Source of the DNA: Desulforhopalus sp. IMCC35007
GTDB lineage: Bacteria > Desulfobacterota > Desulfobulbia > Desulfobulbales > Desulfocapsaceae
Direction of reading: 5' to 3'
DNA length: 64,000 bases
Assembly: GCF_005116575.1 (NCBI RefSeq)
Contig: NZ_SWCN01000007.1
Coordinates: 124,001-188,000 of the forward strand
Below, piece after piece: positions 1 through 6,799 of this stretch. Below the pieces are notes generated by a model that worked only from the letters and a program-made list of their open reading frames with translations, did not search any database and was not told the origin of the DNA. Position 1 is the stretch's first letter, and each line of letters starts with the position of its first letter. Made by a program: the position numbers and the translations under genes.

Positions 1-551
1 GCCGCTGTCTCCTGCCGCATTTCCCGAAATTGATCTAACGAGATTTTGGCCGCAAAGCATAACAGGGAAACAATTACGAAATTGTGCGAACATATCAGCA
101 GAGTACTGTTAGAGGGGTTTGATTGGGAGATCTTCCGCAGCGTATCTACAGCCCTACGCTGTACTTCCTCCAAAGATTCTCCTCCCGGCATGGGCAGCGT
201 TGCCGGATTTTTTTCCCAGGCTCCTCGAAACTCCTGATACTGGTCTTTCCAGTATTGAGCTTTCATTCCTTCGAACTGTCCCAAATCCATTTCCATCAAC
301 CCGGATTCTTTGATCAAAGGAATTGTTGGATGAAACCTGCCAATATGGAATGCCGTTTCTGCAGCCCGCCTGAGTGGGCTTGAATACATGGCCGTGATGC
401 TCTCATTTTTCAAGGCCAAAGCTAAGGCTTGAGCCTGTTTATGGCCCCTTGGATTAAGTGGTATATCACTCCGTCCCTGAAAACGGTGAAGACGATTCCA
501 TTCGGTTTCCCCATGCCGGATCAGGATAAGCCGCGTATCTGACTGTTGCAT
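1..551 (-). CDS. Histidine phosphatase (phosphoglycerate mutase-like), 3' end cut by the window
   Basis: The minus strand is open from an ATG at 549-551 to the window edge (183 codons, no stop). The protein begins MQQSDTRLILIRHGETEWNR, with the RHG catalytic-histidine motif at residues 12-14 typical of the histidine phosphatase superfamily. Other family marks are a YSSPLRRAAETA segment near residue 60, the general-acid region MEMDLGQFEG near 95, PGGESLEEVQRR near 125 and LLICSHNFVI with the second catalytic His near 155. Members dephosphorylate small phosphometabolites (phosphoglycerate mutase, alpha-ribazole phosphatase and others); the substrate cannot be told here. A GGAGGAG sequence lies about 19 bases upstream, which is far for a ribosome site, and an in-frame ATT directly precedes the ATG, so the exact start is a little uncertain. 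The family call is firm. Confidence 0.9.
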   Translation of the reverse strand, partial: MQQSDTRLILIRHGETEWNRLHRFQGRSDIPLNPRGHKQAQALALALKNESITAMYSSPLRRAAETAFHIGRFHPTIPLIKESGLMEMDLGQFEGMKAQYWKDQYQEFRGAWEKNPATLPMPGGESLEEVQRRAVDTLRKISQSNPSNSTLLICSHNFVIVSLLCFAAKISLDQFREMRQETA

Positions 552-649
552 AATTTTATTTGATGGTCACTCCTCCATTCACCAAGAATTGCTGCGACTT
601 GATAATGCAGCTCTAAAAATTAAAAGCCCACAATCATTGACTAGACCAA

Positions 650-940
650 TTACGATTGCAGTTCGTTCTTTATTGCGTAAATTGGTTTTTCTGACCGACA
701 GCCTTTTAGAAATCCGTAACTCGAGACACAAAAAGGCACCACAAAATTCATTCCAACCTTGAGCCAGGTAATTGAAGTGGCAAGACCACTGAGTATTACA
801 TCACTCTGGTTGATGATTGAGAGGATAAAGCCAACTATTATTGCCACCGGAATACAGGAGTACAGTGTCGCACCATTAAGGAAAAGATGGAATGCCTCCT
901 CCCAGGTTTGCCATGACTCTTTTTGTACATATTTACTCAT
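650..940 (-). CDS. nrtS: Small NrtS-type nitrate/nitrite transporter
   Basis: This 96-residue protein has two hydrophobic segments (about residues 29-48 and 58-80). The pattern of an Asn-Gln-Ser-Asp turn (INQSD) after the first helix and WLKVGMNFVVPFCVSSYG in the second matches what I know of NrtS. NrtS is a small membrane protein first described as a nitrate/nitrite transporter in marine cyanobacteria. It would sit in the inner membrane and act as an oligomer. It lies 33 bases downstream of the HAD gene on the same strand, so the two may be co-transcribed. Its presence fits the nitrogen-oxide theme seen at 5.5-6.7 kb and 56-60 kb. The identification rests on remembered family pattern and not on an alignment. 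A generic two-helix membrane protein is the alternative. Confidence 0.7.
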   Translation of the reverse strand: MSKYVQKESWQTWEEAFHLFLNGATLYSCIPVAIIVGFILSIINQSDVILSGLATSITWLKVGMNFVVPFCVSSYGFLKGCRSEKPIYAIKNELQS

Positions 941-973
941 CTTATTGAAATTGCAGTTAAATAATAAAATTTA

Positions 974-1657
974 TCAGCACAGGGAGTGCTGGTGTATCCC
1001 GTCGTTTAATTCTAGAAGATTGTTTATGGTAATGGTGGGTTCTATTCCCCATGGATCGAAAACTGCACCAGGTGAACGTTGAACCCAGGCAGCTTTCATC
1101 CCCGCTGACATAGCGCCGATCACATCAAAAGGATTGCTCGAAATCATCCATGCCCTATCGCCTGTGGCCTTTGCCTGGCGTAAAAAGTGGCAATACGTGG
1201 CCGGAGATGGTTTGAATGTTTTAATGTCGTCAACGCTCACAACACCCTGGAACAGATCTCTGATATCAGCGTTATCCAGCAGTATCTCAAAAGCATCCGT
1301 CTTACCATTGGAAAATGCATACAGCCGAAAACCAGCTGTCTGCAAAAGGTTCAATCCAGCCTTAACGTCGCTGAATGCTGGTAGTATCCGATAAATACCA
1401 AGTAACTCCTCCTTCTCGGAATCGGTAAGCGGGACATTATAGATCAAACAGGTATAATCCAAAGCCTGGCTCGTACAGACAGCAAAATTTTCGTAGTTTT
1501 GCATAAGGCCTCTTCGAAACGAGTATTCCAGCTGTTTGTCACGCCAGGTTCTGGAAAAACCTCCCGCCTTATCTCCGATGATCTTTTGCAATGCTTCTAC
1601 AACCCCATCGGTATCAATCAAGGTCCCATATACGTCAAAAGCAAGAGTCGTCCGCAT
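974..1657 (-). CDS. Haloacid dehalogenase-type hydrolase (HAD subfamily IA, type II 2-haloacid dehalogenase-like)
   Basis: The 227-residue protein carries all HAD motifs. Motif I, with the nucleophile Asp, is FDVYGTLIDT at residues 7-16. Motif II is FSNG near 115. The motif III lysine is in TFKPSPATY near 147. Motif IV is SSNPFDVIGA near 173. The spacing and the SSNPFDVIGA signature are those of L-2-haloacid dehalogenases, which hydrolyse short 2-haloalkanoic acids to 2-hydroxyacids. Many relatives act on phosphate esters instead, so the substrate is open. A GGAGG ribosome site lies 8 bases before the ATG. The protein should be cytoplasmic. The nrtS-like gene follows 33 bases downstream on the same strand. 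Confidence 0.88.
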   Translation of the reverse strand: MRTTLAFDVYGTLIDTDGVVEALQKIIGDKAGGFSRTWRDKQLEYSFRRGLMQNYENFAVCTSQALDYTCLIYNVPLTDSEKEELLGIYRILPAFSDVKAGLNLLQTAGFRLYAFSNGKTDAFEILLDNADIRDLFQGVVSVDDIKTFKPSPATYCHFLRQAKATGDRAWMISSNPFDVIGAMSAGMKAAWVQRSPGAVFDPWGIEPTITINNLLELNDGIHQHSLC

Positions 1658-1730
1658 TGTTTCATCCTCCGTTCAGGATTTTAAACCTGACCTTCCAAGA
1701 GAGGCTGTGCATGTCAAAAACCCGGTCGGG

Positions 1731-2384
1731 TTATCTCAAATATACTTTTTTCAATCTTTCGGTAATCTCTTTACCGAGCTTTTCAGCCTGCTGCCATGTT
1801 TCCTTCTGATCTTCCACCTGACAGAATTTCTCAGGGGTAACCGTCGTGTCATCTTTAAAAATCCAGGGAAGGGCGCTCATGGAACAACTCTGTCCAAAAC
1901 CGCAGACCATACATTCGGGGTTTCCAACTACTTTGAGCTGACCCAGAACTTCCATTCCTTCCATGGTAAGTGCCAGACTGATCTGGGCACTTGCCTCATC
2001 CAGCCCTGGGGCACCCCGTCCGATAGCGGTAACAACAGTCACAGCTAATTTCCCACGATTAAGGCCGTTTTGATGTCTGAGAGAAAAAAGCCGCTCAAGA
2101 AAAGCCTTTGTAAAAGCATCAACGGTACCATAGGGTGGATATCCACCGACCACTATTGCGCCTGCATGTTTCACCTTTTCGGCTATTTCCTGAAAATCGT
2201 CCTTTACCTTGCATATATTATCTTTCGTACAGCCCAGGCATGCGATACATGGCTGAACTTTATATTTTGATAATTTGATAAATTCTGTTTCAAGGCCGGT
2301 ATGGTTCAGGACTGCTTGAACAGCTCGGTCTGTATTGCTATTCTTAATAGGGCTTCCTGAAATTCCAATGACTTGTGGCTTCAT
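1731..2384 (-). CDS. Iron-sulfur flavoprotein (NADPH-dependent FMN reductase fold)
   Basis: I place the start at the ATG at 2382-2384, preceded by AAGGAGGAG at good spacing, and not at a longer upstream option. The N-terminus has the flavodoxin-like FMN loop (VIGISGSPIKNSNTD, residues 4-18). It is followed by the compact cysteine motif CIACLGCTKDNIC near residue 45 (C-x2-C-x2-C-x5-C). That motif binds a [4Fe-4S] cluster in archaeal and clostridial iron-sulfur flavoproteins, which shuttle electrons from ferredoxin and are implicated in oxidative-stress defence. The phosphate-contact region GGYPPYGTVDAFTKAFLER is near residue 78. A second cysteine pair (CMVCGFGQSC) near residue 160 is an extra feature of unknown use. 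The protein is cytoplasmic; its electron partner is unknown. Confidence 0.85.
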   Translation of the reverse strand: MKPQVIGISGSPIKNSNTDRAVQAVLNHTGLETEFIKLSKYKVQPCIACLGCTKDNICKVKDDFQEIAEKVKHAGAIVVGGYPPYGTVDAFTKAFLERLFSLRHQNGLNRGKLAVTVVTAIGRGAPGLDEASAQISLALTMEGMEVLGQLKVVGNPECMVCGFGQSCSMSALPWIFKDDTTVTPEKFCQVEDQKETWQQAEKLGKEITERLKKVYLR

Positions 2385-3077
2385 GATCTCCTCCTTGGGG
2401 AAAATATGGTTAGTTAATTCATCTATCTTAACACAGGCCGGGCAAAGAGCTTGTAGCAATTGTTACAATGTATATGGAAATATTTTGAAAACCAGCAATT
2501 TCTATATATCATCCTGATATGTATGAATTTATTCTGATTCAGACTGTGCCATTCACCGGCAAGGAGTTGTCCGCCCAATCAGTAGCCACCTTGTAATATT
2601 GCGTCCTCGTCTCAATTATCGCGTTGTTGCCGACTTTTTCAACCGATTATAGCTCTGCCATCGTTTCATTCCTGCTCTCTCTGAAAAACACCAAGTTTCC
2701 ACCAATTGTGCAATTAGTGCAATCGATTATTTATTGGAAAAACATTCAGAATACGTTACTCTTTCATAAATCGTAGTTTTGGGCGATCGGGAATTGTAAT
2801 TTTGGTCGAATTGGTCAGGAACATCACCTTCCATTTTCGAGGCATTTCTTTTGGGCAGTCTGGAGTAGACGTAGCGTCTGAGATCAGTTGTTTTTTGTGT
2901 TTTTTCACACGTAATATCTGACCTTTAGGCCTAAGCTTTAGATATTTTGCACGAACACCATCCCCCCGTTATTGCCATTTTTCCGCTCTATATTAGATAT
3001 GTAGTTTTTCGTAATCCTTGATGCCATAACGCATTTCAAAATGGTTAAGGCACAATAGTACCTTGAGGGAAATGGTT
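2385..3077. other. 693-base gene-poor gap with two inverted repeats and a possible coding remnant
   Basis: No convincing intact gene lies here. On the minus strand at about 2540-2650 a 34-codon stretch ending in TGA reads like protein (VEKVGNNAIIETRTQYYKV and onward) but has no start and an upstream stop, so it may be a decayed gene end. Two inverted repeats precede the kinase operon: AGACG-TAG-CGTCT at 2867-2879, and AATATCT/AGATATT arms at 2913-2946 with a TTTAGGCCTAAG-like centre. The second lies about 130 bases before the kinase start and could be an operator; that is inference only. Confidence 0.4.
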
Positions 3078-5069
3078 GTGAAACTAAAATTGCTTAACCT
3101 GATATATTCGACCCGGTTTCGGCTCATTGCCAGTCTTTTGGTCGTGTCACTGTTAATTGGCACATTATCGCTCATTGTTGGCGGTAATATGCTGTACTCC
3201 TCAGTGCTCACCGAGACCCGGACTCGGGTTCGCGAGGATCTGAACGTGGCAAAGTTGCTCTATGACGAAAGAATCGATGCCATTCGCATGGTGCTTGAAA
3301 TAATAGCCGACACGTCTGAGTTTAAGCAGGCCTTGGCCTCCGGAAATTATCTCTATCTTGATAAACAGATTCAGAATTTCTCGGGCCGTGTCGGTTTAAA
3401 TTTTGCTGGAATAATAAATGACAACAATGAATCCTACGGCCGCCTCAACCAACAGGTTGTGGGGCAGGTAACCCAAGCAGTAATGAATCCACTTGTTGTT
3501 CGGGCCTTCACAGAAGTGAGATCTATTGCCGGTACCTTTGTGATGGACGAGCAGAGTCTGCGTTATGAAAATCCTGAGCTGCTCATCAAGGCCCAGATAG
3601 CTACCTCTGAAAATCTTCCCGCCCAAAAAGACTTGAAATCAGCTGTGGCCCAAGGGTTGGCAGTTGGCGCTGCAGTGCCGGTGAGACTTGACGGAAAAGT
3701 GATTGGGGCGGTTTACGGCGGTGTTCTTTTAAACGGAGATACTTCGTTTGTGGATCAAGTCGGAGAAACCGTGTTTCGAAATGAGGTGTATAAAGGCCGA
3801 AATGTTGGCACATCAACCATATTTCTTAATGCACAGCGTATCTCAACAAATGTAATGAATCGCAATGGCGAGCGTGCTCTTGGTACATATGCTTCTTCTG
3901 AGGTAACCAGGCAAGTTTTGGATGAGGGAAAACTTTGGACTGATCGTGCCCAGGTGCTGTCTGACTGGTATATTTCGGCATATGAACCGATCATGGATAT
4001 CTTTGATACACGTGTGGGAATGCTGTATGTGGGAACACTTGAAGATAAATATCTGGACGTTCGTAAACAGGCTATCGTTCTGTTTGCTTTGATTACCCTG
4101 GCAGGGATTGTCTTCTCGTTTGTACTTGGCTGGTATGTAACTGGAATTATCATGAAACCGGTCAATGGCTTGCTCCAGGCAAGTGTTGCCATTTCCAATG
4201 GTAATTTTTCTCCGGATATTGGCCCACCGTCAAAGTGTGATATGGGGCTATTGCAAGAGCAATTCAAGATAATGACCGAAGCGTTACAGGAACGTGAAAA
4301 ACGCCAGAAAGAAGAAAGTGAAAGTGTCCTGATTCAATCTGAAAAACATGCAAGTGTTGGTAAATTAGCCGCCGGTGTCGCCCATGAGATCAACAATCCG
4401 TTGACCGCAGTATTGACCTTCACCCATCTGATCCTGCGTCGCCAGGACTTAGCCGCAGAAGTGCGGGATGATCTTGAAACAATCGCAAGTCAGACCGAAC
4501 GGGTTCGTAAGATCGTCAAGAGTCTTCTTGACTTCTCCCGCCAGAGTCGTCTCGATCCTCAACCGATGGACCTCAATCTCGAACTCGCGAAAAGTGTTAA
4601 ATTACTCAGTAATCAATCACTTATTAAGGGTGTCGAACTGAGCTTTAATGGTGCCACCGGACTCCCTATGTTTTCCCTGGACCGCAACCTGTGTCAGAGC
4701 GTCTGGATCAATATGATTATGAATGCCCTGGATGCCACTCAACCCGGTGATAAAATTGAAGTGTCTACCCAGCAGGTAATTTCTGATGACAAAAACGGGG
4801 CTGAAATAATCATTCGGGACACGGGAAGCGGAATAGAACCTGAAATTCTGGATAAGTTGTTTGATCCTTTTTTTACAACAAAAGATGTTGGTAAAGGGAC
4901 GGGTCTCGGTCTTGCTGTTTCTGCGGGAATCATAGAACGGCACGAAGGAAACATTCGAGTTACCTCAACATTAGAAGAAGGAACCTGTTTTACTATCTGG
5001 CTGCCTGCAATCAGACTGCTCGGTGACCACTGTTCTTACCCAACAAAATATCTTAGGAGGGGTGCATGA
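3078..5069 (+). CDS. Membrane sensor histidine kinase with periplasmic double-Cache domain
   Basis: I prefer the GTG start at 3078, with GAGGGA 7 bases upstream; the ATG at 3072 sits only one base from that site. The protein is 663 residues. It has a membrane helix near 14-36 and a periplasmic region of about 290 residues with the Cache_3-Cache_2 signature (GTSTIFLNAQRISTNV, then DWYISAYEPI and VGMLYVGTLE). A second helix lies near 335-357, followed by a HAMP linker. The dimerisation domain holds the phosphoacceptor His436 in VAHEINNPLTAV. The ATPase domain follows, with an N box (MIMNALDATQPG), DTGSGIEP, DPFFTTK and GTGLGLAVS. Cache domains usually bind small carboxylates, amino acids or similar ligands. 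Its TGA overlaps the next ATG by four bases (ATGA). The REC-FNT gene that follows suggests the ligand may be related to the channel substrate (formate or nitrite), which is inference. Confidence 0.93.
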   Translation: MKLKLLNLIYSTRFRLIASLLVVSLLIGTLSLIVGGNMLYSSVLTETRTRVREDLNVAKLLYDERIDAIRMVLEIIADTSEFKQALASGNYLYLDKQIQNFSGRVGLNFAGIINDNNESYGRLNQQVVGQVTQAVMNPLVVRAFTEVRSIAGTFVMDEQSLRYENPELLIKAQIATSENLPAQKDLKSAVAQGLAVGAAVPVRLDGKVIGAVYGGVLLNGDTSFVDQVGETVFRNEVYKGRNVGTSTIFLNAQRISTNVMNRNGERALGTYASSEVTRQVLDEGKLWTDRAQVLSDWYISAYEPIMDIFDTRVGMLYVGTLEDKYLDVRKQAIVLFALITLAGIVFSFVLGWYVTGIIMKPVNGLLQASVAISNGNFSPDIGPPSKCDMGLLQEQFKIMTEALQEREKRQKEESESVLIQSEKHASVGKLAAGVAHEINNPLTAVLTFTHLILRRQDLAAEVRDDLETIASQTERVRKIVKSLLDFSRQSRLDPQPMDLNLELAKSVKLLSNQSLIKGVELSFNGATGLPMFSLDRNLCQSVWINMIMNALDATQPGDKIEVSTQQVISDDKNGAEIIIRDTGSGIEPEILDKLFDPFFTTKDVGKGTGLGLAVSAGIIERHEGNIRVTSTLEEGTCFTIWLPAIRLLGDHCSYPTKYLRRGA

Positions 5070-5428
5070 AAGTTTTGATTGTGGATGATGATACCATAGT
5101 TGTCGAAAGCTGTCGGAGGATACTGCATGCCGAAGGCATAGTAACACAGCACGCCGGGACTGTTGAAGAGGCCAAGGCGGTTCTCGAAACTGAAGTTTTT
5201 TCCGCCATGATTACGGATATCAAAATGCCAAAACAGGATGGATTCAAACTCATTTCCTGGGTTAAAAAACACAGGCCGGAAATGTCTGTACTGATGATGA
5301 CAGGATACCTGACGCCGGATACCCAGAACACTGGACTCAACTCCGGAGCCGATGCATTTATCGCCAAACCGTTTACTCCCGATGAATTACTCGAACAGCT
5401 GTACAATCATATTACATGCAAATTTTAA
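5066..5428 (+). CDS. Single-domain response regulator (CheY-like)
   Basis: The 120-residue protein is a receiver domain only. It has the acidic pair in VDDDT near residues 6-8, the phosphoacceptor Asp in ITDIKMP at about residue 52, the Thr in MMTGY near 80 and the Lys in AKPFTPDE near 102. There is no output domain. An AGGAGGGG ribosome site inside the kinase gene and the ATGA overlap show translational coupling to the kinase, so the kinase is almost certainly its phosphodonor. With a second receiver domain encoded in the next gene, it could be a phosphate sink, a relay protein or a regulator binding a partner. The sequence does not decide among these. Confidence 0.95.
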   Translation: MKVLIVDDDTIVVESCRRILHAEGIVTQHAGTVEEAKAVLETEVFSAMITDIKMPKQDGFKLISWVKKHRPEMSVLMMTGYLTPDTQNTGLNSGADAFIAKPFTPDELLEQLYNHITCKF

Positions 5429-5481
5429 ACAGTTTTTAAAATACCATTAAACAATACTAATAACACATGGAGGAGAAAGTT

Positions 5482-6726
5482 TTGGTTCAGAATATGCTGA
5501 TTATAGACGATGACACCGCGGTGCTCATGTCCTGTGAACGAATATTTACGGAGGAAGGTTTTAGTGTTGAGGTTGCTTCAGACCCGCATCAGGGACTTCA
5601 GATGGCAACACAAAAAAAATATACGGTAATCCTCTGTGATTGGCAGATGCCTGGCCTGGACGGACTGGATGTTGTGGCAGAGCTTGAAACACGGGCTCCT
5701 GAATCAACGGTTGTGATGATCAGCGGCTACCCCTCTGTTGGCCGTGCCACCGAGGCAATGAAACGGGGTGCGATGGACTATCTGGCAAAGCCATTTACTC
5801 CCGAAGAAATCACAGCTACTGTGCAAAAGGCTGTTCGTAATAAACTACATAGCGAAAAGAAAACTCTGGGCCGTTTTGAGCAATTACTCAACAAGTTCCC
5901 GGTCCCCAGTATGGACGATAAAGGCCCCAAAAACATCGCTGAAACCGTTGCCCAGACTATTGGAGTGTCGAAGGCTACATCGCCCTGGATTTCCATTGTA
6001 GTCCTTGGCATTATGGCTGGTGCATATATCGGCTTTGGGGGACTTTTTGCGGTCACCGTAACCTTTGACATGGATCTGGGAATTGGTCTGAAAAAAATGG
6101 TGGCAGGTATCGCTTTCAGCATAGGCTTGATGTTTGTGGTGATTGCCGGAGGAGAACTTTTCACAGGTAACAATCTTATGGTTTCCAGTGTTGTCACCGG
6201 TAAAATAACCTGGAGAAATGTTTTGGGAAAATGGGGATTAGTATGGGGGGCGAACTTCATTGGTGCCCTTCTTCTTGCCCTCTTATTTTATTTTTCTGGC
6301 CTGTGGAAGACCGGAGACAACGCCCTGGGTGAGGCGTGTGTGAAAATTGCGGCGGCCAAATGTAACCTGGACCTCGGCGAGGCTTTTGTACGTGCTGTCG
6401 GATGTAACTGGATGGTCTGCCTGGCCGTCTGGATGGCCCTTGCCTCCCGACAGGTCGTTGGAAAAATATTTGCCATTTTTTTCCCGATAATGGGCTTTGT
6501 TGCTATTGGCTTTGAGCACTGCGTAGCCAACATGTATTTCATCCCAAGCGGGTTATTCCTCTCACACTGGGCAGGTCTGGCTCCTGCAGGCGTCGACCTC
6601 TCAACCCTGACCTGGACCGCTTTCTTTATCAATAATTTAATCCCGGTGACCATTGGTAACACCCTTGGCGGGGCGGTTTTTGTCGGGCTTGGCTACTGGG
6701 GTGCATATTTAAGGTCGCCGCAGTAA
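5482..6726 (+). CDS. Receiver domain fused to a formate/nitrite transporter (REC-FNT)
   Basis: One uninterrupted frame joins an N-terminal receiver domain to a full FNT channel. I favour the TTG start at 5482, six bases after GGAGGAG; an ATG at 5467 is in frame but has no ribosome site. Numbering from the TTG (414 residues), the receiver has IIDDDT at about 7-12, phosphoacceptor Asp53 (ILCDWQMPGLDG), Ser81 (MISGYPS) and Lys103 (AKPFTPEE), so it should be phosphorylatable. After a linker of about 40 residues, the FNT domain (about 155-410) shows AGGELFTGNNLMVSSVVTG, CNWMVCLAVWMA and GFEHCVANMYFIPSG, which holds the conserved pore His346. FNT proteins are pentameric inner-membrane channels for formate, nitrite or hydrosulfide; which anion passes here is not readable. 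It is the third gene of the kinase operon, 53 bases after the response regulator, and a strong terminator follows. The obvious inference is direct control of the channel by phosphorylation. Confidence 0.95.
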   Translation: MVQNMLIIDDDTAVLMSCERIFTEEGFSVEVASDPHQGLQMATQKKYTVILCDWQMPGLDGLDVVAELETRAPESTVVMISGYPSVGRATEAMKRGAMDYLAKPFTPEEITATVQKAVRNKLHSEKKTLGRFEQLLNKFPVPSMDDKGPKNIAETVAQTIGVSKATSPWISIVVLGIMAGAYIGFGGLFAVTVTFDMDLGIGLKKMVAGIAFSIGLMFVVIAGGELFTGNNLMVSSVVTGKITWRNVLGKWGLVWGANFIGALLLALLFYFSGLWKTGDNALGEACVKIAAAKCNLDLGEAFVRAVGCNWMVCLAVWMALASRQVVGKIFAIFFPIMGFVAIGFEHCVANMYFIPSGLFLSHWAGLAPAGVDLSTLTWTAFFINNLIPVTIGNTLGGAVFVGLGYWGAYLRSPQ

Positions 6727-6753
6727 GCAACACCCTTTGTTTGATGTTTGTGC

Positions 6754-6788
6754 CTGGTTCCCATGTCGGCCATGGGAACCAGATTTTT
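6754..6788 (+). terminator. Rho-independent terminator after REC-FNT
   Basis: A perfect 12-base inverted repeat (CTGGTTCCCATG, loop TCGGC, CATGGGAACCAG) is followed by ATTTTT. It lies 27 bases after the REC-FNT stop, between convergent genes, and closes the kinase operon. Confidence 0.9.
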
Positions 6789-6799
6789 CCTCAACACAT

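Noticed and set aside
1536-2048. A 170-codon plus-strand frame
   Set aside because: It is antisense to the HAD start and the iron-sulfur flavoprotein gene, both of which have clear motifs.
3755-4267. A 170-codon minus-strand frame
   Set aside because: It lies wholly inside the Cache kinase gene and reads as low-quality shadow text.
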